A stretch of 64,000 nucleotides of DNA. Source: Stratiolaelaps scimitus. Its lineage: Eukaryota; Arthropoda; Arachnida; Mesostigmata; Laelapidae. Below, in pieces: positions 47,795-58,840 of the stretch. Each line of letters begins with the position of its first letter. The stretch's first letter is position 1. The stretch is taken from positions 1,612,001 to 1,676,000 of the forward strand of contig JABWDB010000013.1 in assembly GCA_019614645.1 (NCBI GenBank), read 5' to 3'. The notes under the pieces are model-generated. The model had not been told where the DNA came from. It was given only the letters and a program-made list of their open reading frames with translations, and did not search any database. Both the position numbers and the translations under genes were made by a program.

Positions 47795-48428
47795 CTATGA
47801 TTCCAAATTATCATAAGAACTCTTCGTCTTTAAACGAAATGTGTCCTTGTCCAGATCATCGTACGCGGTGGCCACGCGATCGCTCCAATAAAGTTTAGCT
47901 GGAGATGGGGAAAGAAACTCTGCAGCGCCAATGATGCCCAGCGAAGAGAAGAGGAGCTGAATCATTCGGTTGATGCTGGTAATAATTGACAATATTTTCG
48001 ATGAGCTGGGATTTTCTCGGCCACACGACTCGCACTCAAGTCGCAGTTGTTTATTATGCCGGACAGGGTTGTCCTCACAGGGGACAGTTATATGTATAGT
48101 GCTCCGTGCTATATCTAAGGTTTCCATCCATTCTGAAACTTACTGATGAGTCGATCGATCGCAGGCACACGAACCAATCCTGCTTGAATATGACATTCAG
48201 ACAACTGAAATAGGCCGATTCCAATTAGCGAATTTTAGGAAAATGCACATATGTTTGAATCATAATTAAAATCCTCACAACATTTACCAGTTGGACATAC
48301 TACTGTCAAGAAACCCTTAACATAGCAAAGAACCCATACGGATGGTCGCCCTTCATGCAAGTGGAAACGGATCACTTTAGGATCAACAGGGGGGGTGGCT
48401 TGCAAGTACGAAGTGGTTGGCGTCTCAT
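47795..48428 (-). CDS. Unrecognised protein, C-terminal two exons, one possible membrane segment
   Basis: Exon 48428-48288 (acceptor CATATCTCAG, donor CCAACTG|GTAAAT) joins in matching phase 1 to exon 48132-47795 (acceptor AAGTTTCAG), which ends at a TAG. The joined reading has 'PKVIRFHLHEGRPSVWVLCY', a cysteine pair 'CESCGREN', a hydrophobic stretch 'MIQLLFSSLGIIGAAEFL' and a polar end 'FRLKTKSSYDNLES'. The first listed exon needs one base from an upstream exon. A phase-1 piece ending at 48614 ('YNGHLYGLEMQ', donor CAAG|GTAACG) would fit but has a poor acceptor. No family is recognised. The phase match and the quality of the splice sites are the main support. A Cys-rich ectodomain plus membrane helix is one reading. 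Confidence 0.42.
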
Positions 48429-48435
48429 CTGAGAT

Positions 48436-48540
48436 ATGATTTATTTGTTCCCTTGGGAGAGAGTGGAGATGTTGCCTCTGCATGAAGTGTCCCCCAGAGT
48501 AAGCGTTGAGCAGACTTCACTTTCAGTGTATAATACTTAG
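48436..48540. repeat. Dispersed ~100-bp repeat, copy 1
   Basis: The segment containing GAGCAGACTTCACTTTCAGT and GTATAATACTTAG closely matches 49570-49681, in the same orientation. It lies immediately beside the exon at 48428, probably inside an intron. Confidence 0.75.
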
Positions 48541-49240
48541 TTGTATTGTACAAATACAAAAGTTATAAGAATTACAAAACGTTAGCTATCGAGACTCTGT
48601 TGTTTGGAACGTTACCTTGCATTTCTAATCCATATAAGTGACCATTGTAAGAGCTAAGGAGTTCATATTTATTATATTTGCCCTACTTCGGTTTATGGCA
48701 ACGAATCAACTGGGCGGTCCCATTTCGAAGCAGGTTCCATCCTATGGCTGCCTGTTCCGGTCCGCTCCTCCTCTAAGCGAAGCTTCTACTTGGGCCAGCG
48801 AACAATATACGGAAGCTTCGAACAGAACACTCCACGTACGTAAGGCAAATTCATCAGTTGTTTATATCCTCGTTCGCCGTTTCAGACAAATTGGTTTTAT
48901 CCTCGTTGATATAGAATTGCACAACAAACTATCGTTCCCTCGTCATAGTTGCCTTGACGGCATTTGTCTTCTATGTTGATTGTTAAGCTGACCTGTGAGG
49001 TTGAATCTGCTTAATGTAGAACATATCATACATACATCATGTACAAAAGTTTTACGTAAATTTACTTCTGTCTGGGTGTCAGTATTCAGAAGGTTGTTCT
49101 GAAAACGCGGATGCTAAAATACTCTATCGAGTTAAATGATGAGATTTCTTCCTGAGTTCGAAGGTTTTGTGGGAGTTCCCGAACTAGACTGGTACATAAC
49201 GTCTGTAAATTACTACATTGACTATACCTAGAAAATGTTC
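48541..49240. other. Intergenic, weak candidate coding stretch
   Basis: The plus strand from 48679 encodes a hydrophobic start ('FIFIIFALLRF') and then 'MATNQLGGPISKQVPSYG', open to a strong donor near 48838 (CAC|GTACGT or TAC|GTAAGG). It may be an exon of a secreted protein, but no confirmed neighbour exists. Confidence 0.25.
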
Positions 49241-49312
49241 CTGGCTGAGTCACGGCTAACATTTAACGTCCACGGTACTCCTTTCGGCGTTGCTTCATAA
49301 GACAGACCCCGT
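49241..49312 (-). mobile_element. SINE 3'-end fragment
   Basis: In reverse complement it contains GTACCGTGGACGTTAAATGT and the GCCGTGACTCAGCC tail of the family. The tRNA head is missing. Confidence 0.65.
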
Positions 49313-49569
49313 TAACTATTCCTAACTAAATTCAACCTCTCCTATTTTGGTTATTGATCACCCGTTTCTACATGCAAAGTGTGTAGCAAATTACGAATTA
49401 TTACAGTACAGTTTCAAAATACCTCGCCACTTTGAATATTTTGTCTGCCTATAACGCCTGAGTAACGCCCACAATATAGTATAAAATATCGATTGGAGTT
49501 TATGAAAACTTATACTTACAAATGTAGTTACACCCGCCCCCTTCCGTATCCGTTGTCGATAATCCGTGT

Positions 49570-49681
49570 TTCAACTCATTGATCTATTCGTTGCCTTGGG
49601 AGAGTGGAGATATTGCCTGTTCAAGAAGTGTCCTCCCAGAACAAGCAGCTGAGCAGTCTTCACTTTCAATGTATAATACTT
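49570..49681. repeat. Dispersed ~100-bp repeat, copy 2
   Basis: Matches 48436-48540. It abuts the left edge of duplication block A. Confidence 0.75.
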
Positions 49682-50737
49682 AGCTCTGGATGTCCATCAA
49701 CGGAGCTTACTTAGCTCTTGATATTCCCAGTGGCCTTTTACTTGACTTGATTTCAAGTAGCTGGTTTCTTCTGAAGTCATTGACCTCGTGCGCACCGTCT
49801 CGGCATTGGCAAGCAAAAGCCAACGAAGACCCGGCGGACGCGTCTGCGCCATAGGATACAACAGGACTATGCGTTCGAAACGCAGCACTGCAGGCCACCT
49901 ACGATTTGTTCCTGTCCTGCATCGCGCCAAACGAACCATTCGTTAGCTAGACCCGTGAGCTAGACTCGCAATGCAACTACACAATGAAAACTGGAGCACA
50001 CCCGTTCTCGGCCGACGGCGCCATGGTGGTGCGTTCATTTTCATCTACCCGAACGCAGATTAACGGTCTGCCTTAACGAGTTTCGCGGGCTGGACGGCAA
50101 GCTTGAAAATGGTAAGGCGATGCCAACAGCGCGTCAGACAATGACCAATACAAAATGGGGCAAAATGCGAATTAGATCTCCAACAGAAGCTGGCAATGGT
50201 GACAAAGAGTTGTACCGGTCACTGGGTCCCTTTCAACGTCGTCCGATATGACAAAGCTCAAATTTCCATAACAGTTAGCGATATCCGTTCGGTGAAATTT
50301 GACTTTGCTCTGCTATCAGCACCTTTGTTATGAGTGCCGTTGTCGTTGTTGGGGTTCTACTGCGAGTCCTTTGCACAGAACAGTTTCCAGCTGATTTTAG
50401 AACAGCCAGAAAGTCTCGTGTGCCCGTTCGTGCGATGTGCGCCGTTTCTGGTGCATCTATATATATTTGTGTATGTGTGTGTTTGCGCGTCTATGTGCTG
50501 GCTTTGTTAGCCCTGTCGGCGAGGGAAGTCTTCGGACCGGCGGGGGGAGTCGCGAGAGTAGATTGTCTGACTGGCTTCGCTAACGGGTCATAGCCGCGCG
50601 TCCGAACGCCGACCCGCGTCCAGCCAACGGAGAGAAACCGCTCCGTCTGACTCAGGTCCAAGGGAGCTGGTATTCGAGCCAGTGACATTTGCCACTGGTG
50701 AGCAAATTGCAACGCACAGGCTCTCCCACTGCGACAG
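49682..50737 (+). repeat. Segmental duplication block A (5' region of secreted-protein gene A)
   Basis: Nearly identical to 61666-62695, with only scattered substitutions and an extra stretch of about 28 bases near 49708-49735. The block stops at AG|GTATGT in both copies, a good splice donor, so it probably contains the promoter and a non-coding first exon of the gene whose signal-peptide exon starts at 51932. Open frames inside it (for example 50330-50593) are not supported as protein-coding. Confidence 0.8.
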
Positions 50738-51006
50738 GTATGTATCCTCAAAAACCTAACCAAATAGTAGGACGATAACAGACCTTATGGTTATACTTAG
50801 TAACAGACCTCTGCCTGTACTTGGGCATTCATCATTTTAAACATGGTTAAAATGCAATGATAATTGAAATTCAGACGCAACCTCTGAAACCCCCAAAGCC
50901 GACTGACTGCTACTGGTCAATATTAATTTACCGATAAACTGCCCAAATCAAACATTGTACATATTTCAACGTGTGTTGAGTACGGTCACTACCGTATCCA
51001 GCTCAA

Positions 51007-51602
51007 GTGTTTTCTCTAAATTATGTTAGTGAGTACAGCAAGTTGAGTACAGCAAGAAAACGCTCATGTTGTGCATTTGGTGGGACTGGGAAGGTCCCAT
51101 ACACTGGGAATTGCTTGAGAACGAATCAGAAGGTCACCAGCGACCTCTACATTGCCCAGTTGCATCGTGTAAACGAGGCTATTCAGATGAAGAGACCCGA
51201 TAGACGAGGCCAAGTCATCCTTCTCCACGACAACGCAAGGCCTCACACTGCGAGAAACACTAAAGCGGCACTTGAAGCGTGGGATGGGAAGTTTTTGCGC
51301 ACCTACCATATTCGCCAGACCTTGCTCCAATAGATTACCACCTGTTTCATTCACTGGTGAATTTTTTGATTGATCGGCATTTCGATGATTCAGAGGACCT
51401 TGAGCGGGGGTTGGTCGCCTATTTCAACTCAAAAAACACATTTTTTGGAAAAATGGAGTCCATCAGCTTATTGAATGGTGGAAGGAGGTCGTGAACAACA
51501 ACGGGGAGTACATAATAAATATGTGAATAGGTTTTAATCGATATGAGTGCGTCATTTTTCTATTGATAATGAAACCGCGGGAACTTATGGAGCAACCTAA
51601 TA
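51007..51602 (+). pseudogene. Mariner transposase remnant, 5'-truncated, in intron 1 of gene A
   Basis: Three frames in turn read like a mariner transposase C-terminus: 'LCIWWDWEGPIHWELL' (about 51070-51118), 'VILLHDNARPHTARNTKAAL' with the catalytic Asp (about 51205-51270), and 'LPYSPDLAPIDYHLF' with the third catalytic Asp (about 51300-51345). At least two frameshifts separate them, so it is inactive. The 3' terminal inverted repeat is visible at 51571-51600 (reverse complement TTAGGTTGCTCCATAAGTTC), followed by a TA target dinucleotide. The 5' TIR and N-terminal half are missing. Duplicate locus B lacks it. Confidence 0.85.
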
Positions 51603-51644
51603 CATATCACGCACCGGGATACTGCAGTAATAACCTGACTGTTC

Positions 51645-51790
51645 GAGGCTGACTCACAGCGGTCATTTAACGTCCACGGCAGTGCTTTTAACGGACAACT
51701 CCTTTAAATGCAATTGTGCGTCGGTGGGGATCGAATTCGTGCATCTATGTGTCGCACCTCCGATTGCAAGGCGCACACGAATGCAGTAAT
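51645..51790 (-). mobile_element. tRNA-derived SINE, head incomplete
   Basis: In reverse complement it has CGTGTGCGCCTTGCAATCGG, a B-box-like GATTCGATCCCC and the body through ATGACCGCTGTGAGTCAGCC. The A-box end is replaced by other sequence. It sits in intron 1 of gene A and is shared, minus its tail, with locus B. Confidence 0.7.
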
Positions 51791-51952
51791 AACCTAGGGG
51801 TCAAAGGAAACCACGGTGATGAAATGTTTTGGTGACTATTTTTGCAAGGACCCTCTTTGCTTTGCGAGACGACGCTTTGCATTGAATACTGACGAGAAAT
51901 CTAAGAACGTTGAATATTTGTTGTTTTGCAGTTTTCAAACATTAGTGTCAAT

Positions 51953-53800
51953 ATGAGACCACTGGCCTGTCTCGTCGTTGTGGCCACACTCGTGTTGGCC
52001 GCTCTTGGGGCCACCCAGATCCACAAGGGAATACAAAACTCGGGCAAACAGAGGAAGCCGTCGCTGCCGAAGAAATATCTCGTTGAAGACGGTGGTTATC
52101 TCAAGCATAGAAAGGTACGTGCCAAACTACGCGAACACCAATAACACTTCGTTGCAAATCCACGATTTAAACACAAAAATTCAATTCGTGGACTTCACTA
52201 TTTAGATAACTATTGTTCAGATCTTCCTCTGGATATCAGACGGGCGAGGATATTTTTGAGTTAGAGGACCAGGACACCACCATTTAGTCATCTTGCAAGG
52301 CTCCCATATTCCGAATGAGATACAACAACGATCCCGGACCCAGCTATTCCCTCTCCCCAATAATCCCTAGAAATAATTCCTAATTATTGTATGTTTGAAT
52401 AAATGCTATATAGTTTAAATATATCCCAGCTCGAGACAACGACGAATCAAATGCCACTTTTAGGTTCGCGCCATTGTATCCGAGCTTGACTTGCGTGAGC
52501 ATCACCGTGCCAGCCGACAATTGCCGGGTCTCCTCAGCGGTGGTGGAGGGTATCTATACAATCGTCCCGTGTACACGTCCAGTGACCACTTAGCTGTAAG
52601 TATATCACAGGAGACCAAAGCACCAGATGTTATGTACAACGAGCAGTCGTATCATAAGCTGTGGCTTGACCGACATCTCCGACAGTTAAGCTGTCCGATT
52701 TTCTATATGAAACTGAACATTGTTCAGATTTTTTTTTGTGAAGTTGCCCAGCAATTGTTTCAATGCGTAAAATTCGGCCCAGGACCACCCGGTCCTTGCC
52801 CACACTTGTATTTCTCGCATTGCTGTGCCAGTCAATTTTTTTAGGGTTGAACTGTTCATGTGTAGCGATCAGTGGCTTTGTTGTTGGCTTCCATCATTGT
52901 TGTTTTGGCTTGACAGCTCTATTTTACAGTGCTCAGTTGTAAAAGCTATCGAATAAGACAATCCATTTCAAGAATAGCACAACTGGTCTAAATAACATAT
53001 ATCTCCAAATGGTCTAAATAAGCCTTTCCTCTAAATCCTCTACAATGTATGTACAATACACAAATCCCGAATGACAGGCTCGTCCCGCTCTGCCGCTGAC
53101 GGAGGTCGAGTCACACCCACTGTCAAACTTCCCTGCTCACTATACCGGAGACCTAGAAGACGAACCAAAGGACGACACCTCCAAGGGAAAGATCTCTTCC
53201 GAGGGTGAGAAATCGCCTAGCCCCACCAACGCTACAGTGAAGGTACTACAACTTCGACAATCTGTACACAATCCATATTGTTGATAATCATTTTCCCACA
53301 AATATGTATGTACATTTAAGTCTGGGTAGATTTCAGCAACAGCCTGGTCTGAATCTTGTTTTGTTCCATTTGTCTAATTAGTTCCTATGAACAAGACAAC
53401 GAGAAAAAAAGCTGATAGGTGAGCACTTTCCATGTGGGAATTAATTAATATTCATAAAGATTTTTTATTCGCTTTTGATTGTACGAGCATTGAAAGTAAT
53501 TTTCTTAAGGTCTCATCTTAATAATATCAATTATTCATCGAACGTTATTTTTTGCATTTCCACCAGGATGGCGCCATGTCAGAGGATGAAAAGATGAAAG
53601 AGCAACCACAGACCAAGAAGGCTGAGCCGATGGAACCTGAGGTGTCGAAAGAGGAGGTCTCCCAGGAAAAGTCCGAGCCGGTCGCTGTTGCCGTACCCGC
53701 ATCCGCGGTTGTACCTGTTAGCAAAAGCACACAGGCCGAACAGGACCTGGATAAGCCCAGTCCACCTGATGGCGACAAGCCTGCTTCAGGAGTAAGCTGA
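51953..53800 (+). CDS. Small secreted acidic protein, gene A (four coding exons)
   Basis: The coding exons are 51953-52114, 52464-52595, 53079-53243 and 53567-53800, all phase 0, giving about 230 residues. Donors AAG|GTACGT, GCT|GTAAGT and AAG|GTACTA, and acceptors CTTTTAG, ATGACAG and TCCACCAG, are all acceptable. The ATG follows a splice acceptor (GTTGTTTTGCAG, 51931), so exon 1 is preceded by a 5'-UTR intron, probably from the donor at 50737/50738. Residues 1-20 form a clear signal peptide (MRPLACLVVVATLVLAALGA). The mature part is basic at first, then has a Gly-Tyr patch ('SGGGGYLYNRPVY'), and ends as a low-complexity acidic/Pro/Lys tail ('MSEDEKMKEQPQTKKAEPME'). There are no Cys in the mature chain and no recognised domain. 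A disordered extracellular protein (cuticle, egg or saliva) is inferred. A duplicate begins at 63929. The poly(A) signal is at 53919-53924. Confidence 0.8.
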
Positions 53801-53918
53801 TTAGCAGCTCGAGAAAGCAAGCAAGCCTTTATCGATCTTTATTATTTCTACGCTCTCTAACCTGCGCCCATCTACTGTTCACTCTTGATAAGTTGTTTTT
53901 CATCACATCTCTTTCAAT

Positions 53919-53924
53919 AATAAA
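53919..53924 (+). terminator. Polyadenylation signal of gene A
   Basis: AATAAA about 120 bases after the stop codon, followed by an A-rich stretch. Confidence 0.55.
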
Positions 53925-54156
53925 AAAAAACATATTTAAACAATTGTCATCTTGTGTGTGAGTACGTCCGATTTACGTGTACATTAGTGTAAGAGCTGAC
54001 TATCCCGATGTGCTACAAGTATGTAAGATGTTGTCATTGCGATCTTTCAGGGTGCGTTGGGTGCGTTTGTCCATGCTACTTTTTAACAAAATTAACAGCA
54101 ACCACAAATCATTATCGGTTCAGTATAGTAGTAATCGGTTAGTTAATTATAAAAGT

Positions 54157-54320
54157 TGGTGAATACAATTGTATCCGCTGAGCGTGAAATACATCTTCAA
54201 ACACCCTCCTCCATATATTCTTAATGGAATATTTAGAACAAGGAGGCCTCCCACTTCCCCAATCCCTAAGCTTTTTCCCAAAATAGAAATTGTATTGCCA
54301 CCTTGGATAGCTAAGGAATA
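54157..54320. repeat. Dispersed repeat, copy 2 (partner at 21.3 kb)
   Basis: Matches 21306-21460 over the same blocks (GCTGAACGTGAAATACATCT / GCTGAGCGTGAAATACATCT, then CACCCTCCTCxATATATTC). It is again followed by (TA)n at 54345-54362. Confidence 0.7.
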
Positions 54321-54393
54321 GTGTCGTTTCACGATAATATCGGTTTATATATATATATATATACAAACTGTTGGGATGGTTGTAGGTTCGGCT

Positions 54394-54465
54394 ATCTTAC
54401 GAAGCAGTGCGAAAGCGGTACCGTGGACGTTAAATGTTGGCTGAGAGTCAGCCCGAAAAAGTTTA
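54394..54465 (+). mobile_element. SINE 3'-end fragment
   Basis: GCGGTACCGTGGACGTTAAA then TGTTGGCTGAGAGTCAGCCC and a short A-run match the family's 3' body. The tRNA head is absent. Confidence 0.7.
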
Positions 54466-54994
54466 GGTTCGGCTATCTAGTCAACTATTATAGAAGTGAA
54501 GACCACAGGTCATTTTCGTTGGTAAATCAGAAATATGTTTATTGTCAGGTTAGGCTCTCCTTATAAGTCTTCTCGAGATCAGGCCTCAGCGAATCTCCCC
54601 TTAGTTATGTGTAGGTGAGCAGCGTCAGTTGTCACTGATTGGTCAGTGCAACAAGAGTCAGTGTGCACTTCATGTGGTGTCAGCTCTCATTGATTGGTTC
54701 GCATAGTGAGCGTCAGTATTCACCAACCTATACATACATGGGGACGTGATACACCATGCACGCCTGGTCTATCCACCTCCGAGCGCGTTGTTCACACGCA
54801 GAATCTGATATTATGCAGAATATTTGTGAATTCATTGTTGTTCTCTGTTATCAGATAGCTTACATTTTTTTTGGGTAACACCTTTTGTCACAGTCATTCC
54901 TGTAGGCGGAGTAATCTTCGGTTGTCATTGATATGTGGCTGTTCGTCGTCATTAGTAGCAATATTAATGAGTACATATCGTTAGTCCTATAAGG
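54466..54994. other. Intergenic, nothing recognised
   Basis: A stretch near 54600-54720 contains loosely repeated GTGTCAG...TGATTGGT strings (about 54635 and 54688) but no identifiable element. Confidence 0.45.
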
Positions 54995-55130
54995 TAAAGG
55001 TAAAGGTTTAATGGTTTGTGTCCGCCTGGGGGGGGGTCCTGACCCTCCTCGACCCTCCGGGGAAGAATACGTGTCCCTCCGGTCTAGTAGTCTAAGACGC
55101 TCACCACTTGACCATCCAGGGGACCAATAA
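54995..55130 (-). mobile_element. Possible tRNA-like SINE head (third type)
   Basis: In reverse complement, TGGATGGTCAAGTGGTGAGC resembles a Leu/Ser-type tRNA A-box region and is followed by a degenerate B-box region. A poly-G run (nine on the plus strand) lies within. A single copy in this window makes the call weak. Confidence 0.3.
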
Positions 55131-55172
55131 GTGTGACAAGTTTCTTAGACGTTCGTCTTAGCAGGGGTTTCA

Positions 55173-55680
55173 TTAGGATCTCGGCCTGTTGTTCTTCAGT
55201 ACATTGGTTTCATATTTTTCTCGTATAAAGTGATAGCGCACGTCTATGTGCTTCGTTCGTTTATGACATTCGCTGTTATGTATTAATTTTATGACTAATT
55301 CGTTGTCTACATATATAGTGGGCGTGATCTCGTGTGATATCGCTTTGACAAGCTGTTTCAACCTGAGGGTGCTTTTTGCTATATCGGTTGCTGCAATAAA
55401 TTCTCCCTCGGTGGTCGACAATGACACTGATCTTTGTTGCGTTGACACCCAGATGATGGGGCCACCGCTCAGGGTTATCAGTTGGGCACTTACCGAGCTT
55501 CTGTTCGTTTTATCAGCCCTGAAGTTAGCTTCGGACAACGCTAGGAGTTCGTCTTTCTCTGTGGCCGAGTATTTTATTGACACTTTTGCTTGTTTCATTT
55601 GGATAGCGTAGAACTCTCAATCCTGCTACTTCCTTAACCCCAAAATCTGGACCGTCAAACCCAGTTCTTGCGAAAACGCA
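55173..55680 (-). pseudogene. Ty1/copia RNase H fragment, frameshifted
   Basis: The minus strand reads 'GLRVLRYPNETSK', then after a frameshift 'LSEANFRADKTNRSS', 'LSGGPIIWVSTQQRSVSLS' and 'TTEGEFIAATDIAKSTLRLK'. This matches the copia pattern 'RYLKGT / DADWAGD..RKSTSG / GGPISWSSKKQ..VALSSTEAEY'. Only the C-terminal RNase H part is present and no LTR is recognised. The element is dead. Confidence 0.8.
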
Positions 55681-56817
55681 GTGTGAACAAATACTCATGG
55701 ATACCATCAAACTCATTAGAGAAGAATAAGCCGCTAGTCAAACTCAAACTCCTAACATTTCGGGTAAAGAATTCTGTACCAATAGCCTGACACGTAGAAT
55801 ACGAAATTTCTCCTACGATCCAGAAAACGGCATTACCTTCGAAGGATGATTAACCAGATACGAAGTGGTTAAAACTTCACATCACTTCACATCACACTGA
55901 GTGATAATGAAGAAAAACTAGATTAATAGTACAAAAATTAGACACACCTACATATAAACGTCTTGAAGCACGCATACTACCAAAAAAGACGCATTTCGAG
56001 AAGTGGGAACCGTATCATCACCATGAACTACTACCAAAACTTAAGACCGAAATACATAGATTAGTGCGTAATGGTGTTCTGGAACCTGTAAATCATTCCA
56101 AATTTCCAGCACCCATAGTAACTGTAGAAATAAACACAGGTGAAAACTAGACTCTGTGCAGACTATAAAACCAGCCTAAACGATATCCTAACTTCCATTA
56201 TCCTCTACCGGTTCCTGAAGATATTTTGTCGAAGTTGGTGCAAAATTTTTCTCACAAATTTATCTAACTGAGGTATATTTACAAATAGAAGAATCTATTC
56301 AAAACGTATAGAAGAATACGGATTTAAGATCAAACTCGAGAAATCCACCTTTTTCAAGAAATTCATCAATTACTTAGGATTTACAATCTCAGAATAATTA
56401 GGTAGACAACCAGACCCGGATAAAATAGTAATAATCAAAAACGTACCAGCCCCCCATAATGTCTCATAACTATAATATGTTCATTATTAGGCATGATAAA
56501 TCATTATTCAAGCTTCGTCCCACACTTAACAAAATAATGCGGCCCCATGGATATTCTTTTAAAACAGAATCGAGCTTTCTTGTGGACAAAAGAACTTTAA
56601 TATTGCCTAGAGGAAGTTAAAATAACATTACAATCAGATCTACTACGAACTTACTATGATCCTTTTTTTATTGAAAAAATAAGAGTACATTTGGTCCCCT
56701 GGAGCAACTGTGGGAGCAATTTCTTCGGGATCTTTCAGGTTACATGCTATCACCAAGCTCGCTGACGGGCGCCGAGGTCCTTGGCCTCGATCACCTCAGA
56801 GGCGAGGTTTTTAACTA

Positions 56818-57009
56818 TTATAGCTCGGAAGATGGCCGGTCCCTAAGGAGGGCTGCAGCCATTTCTATGACCGTCATCTCTCCGGTTTCGTGCCCGAGTT
56901 TCCTTGCGAGTGTCAGTCTCTCTGCCCTGAACGCGGCGCACCTACCAAATGCACGTAGGGCGTAATCCTCCTCCCCTGAGGGGCACATACGGAAGGTTGG
57001 CGAGCTCAC
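56818..57009 (-). pseudogene. LINE ORF2 C-terminal region
   Basis: The minus strand reads 'FRMCPSGEEDYALRAFGRC' then 'AAFRAERLTLARKLG', resembling the Cys-rich C-terminal finger of R1/Jockey ORF2 proteins with some zinc ligands lost. It ends at a stop, and the 3' UTR follows. Confidence 0.65.
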
Positions 57010-57599
57010 TTTCCCGATTCTGTGTCTGTACTTTTCGAAGGTTCTGTGCCCTGTGAGGAGATTGCGCGAGTGGGTACGTCAGGTCCTCGTGTCGGGTAGA
57101 GTACCAGGATCTCAGGTCTGGAAGGAGAGTCTTCGCCCGGTACCCTGGGTCCCCTTCCTTGACTGTCGAACACCCTTGGTTCCACGCGTCCAGCTCTCCT
57201 CTTCCGCCTGCTGCTGTGCTGTGCCGTTTATGTTATTGCCACCTCCTTCCTTCGGATATGTAAAGGGATCTGCCTTGCCAGGACCTATGCAGCTGCTGCC
57301 GACGTTTTCGTGTTTGCTCGGCAGACTCTTTGCGTCATTGGTCGGTGTGTCTTGTTAAGCAGTTGTTTGATTCGGACATTTGAAGCAGCTGTCTTTGAAG
57401 CAGCTCTTCCGCCACCCTTGCTAGCAGTTTTTTTTTGAATCCGACGCCCCTTTTGTCTTTGGGAGAAGGCGAGAGAGGTCGCTTACTGTCTTGGACACTT
57501 TTTCCATCGCGTATTTGGCGTGCAGCGTGCTTGTTAAGCCCTTGTCATAAGATACAAGATAAAATACCTAGGATCATTCCTAGGAATTTTACCGTTGAC

Positions 57600-58840
57600 G
57601 ACAGAGTGATCTCATGGCCACCAAGCCGCAGGGAGAACTCCTCTCTAAGTCGTTGTCGGCCGTTCAGTAGTATCGCCTATGTCTTGTTAGGGGCTAGCTG
57701 TAGGCCGAGGGTGGTTAGCATGATGGCCACCTCCGCCAATGCCCCGTTCGCGAGCATCTGCAGAGCCGCGCCGTCAGGTGCTCGTACCATGAGTGCGAGG
57801 TCGTCTGCGTAGGCCACTGAGGTCACTGGAGGCGGGTGACGCATTTTTAATATCTTGTCATAAGCGATGTTCCAGAAAGCCGGAACCCAGGACCGAGCCC
57901 TGTGGGACGCCCGCCATGACTCGGTATTCGCGATCGTCGTAGACGAACCTCCGCTCCGAGAGGTAAGAAGCGATCAGCCTACGCGGGTAGTGTGGGATGC
58001 CGTGTTCTCTCAGGGCGTCGTTGATGGCGTTCCATGATAGAGTATTGAATGCATTTTTGACGTCCACCATTACCACGAGACAGTGTTTTCTCGCTCTAGG
58101 GCTTGCTTCCCTCTCGTGTTGGGCTGTTCCTAGTTCTTTCCTGATGGCCGAATAGATGAAGTGGCCTGATCGAAAGCCATGCTGGCTTGCCTAGAACACA
58201 TTTCCTTCGGCCGCGTTGCGAATCAATCGTCTGTTTGTCACGTGCTTAGCCGCCTCCGACAGCACAGGTAGCATGCTGATAGGGCGAAAGGCTGAGGTGT
58301 ACCCGGGTGGCTTTACTGGCTTTGGGATCAGCGCCAGTCGCTCCTTCTTCCAGGAGCCGGGGAAGACACCTCTTCGGAACATCTGGTTCATCATACGCCG
58401 GAAGGTGTTTGGTTGATCCCGCAGCAGCATCTGGACTGCTTCCACAGGAACCTTATACAGACCTGGGGTCTTCCGCGGTAGGAGCCTCCCGATGACCGCT
58501 CGTGCCTCCTCATTTGCAAGCAACGGGATCTCGGCGTATTCTTCGGTTTGGACAGTCGCGGGGGGCGGTCTCTCAGGGAAGAGGGCCGTCCTGGTCGCGT
58601 CTGCAACTTCTGGTGGGAGGGTGGGCGTGTATTAACTTCTTTCTCACTATTTTGTATTCCTTGCCCGAGGGATTCTCTTGTATATCTTCGCATAGCTTGT
58701 CCAATTTCTCCTCTTTTCCCTTCTTGATCTCCTTTCGCATTCCCGCCTTTGCGGCTCGGTAGTCCGCCAGCAATTGTGTCTGCTCCGGGAGGTGGCAGGT
58801 GCGTAGGCGTGTCACTTGCCGTCTTCTTTGATGGCATTTT
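57600..58840 (-). pseudogene. LINE ORF2 reverse transcriptase region
   Basis: Segments in order on the minus strand: 'RKTPGLYKVPVEAVQMLL' and 'WKKERLALIPKP' (about 58480-58310), 'FRPISMLPVLSEAAKHV' (about 58290-58240), 'VMVDVKNAFNTLSWNAI' (about 58075-58025), 'GVPQGSVLG' (about 57900), and 'VAYADDLALMVRAP' with the YADD catalytic box (about 57825-57785). Frame changes between 57858 and 57830 and near 58191, and a TAG after 'LAPNKT', show that it is not functional. Confidence 0.82.

Noticed and set aside
50330..50593. Open frame with hydrophobic start, repeated at 62288-62608
   Set aside because: The two copies differ by amino-acid-changing substitutions and different stop positions. A splice donor follows directly, so it fits a non-coding first exon better than a protein.
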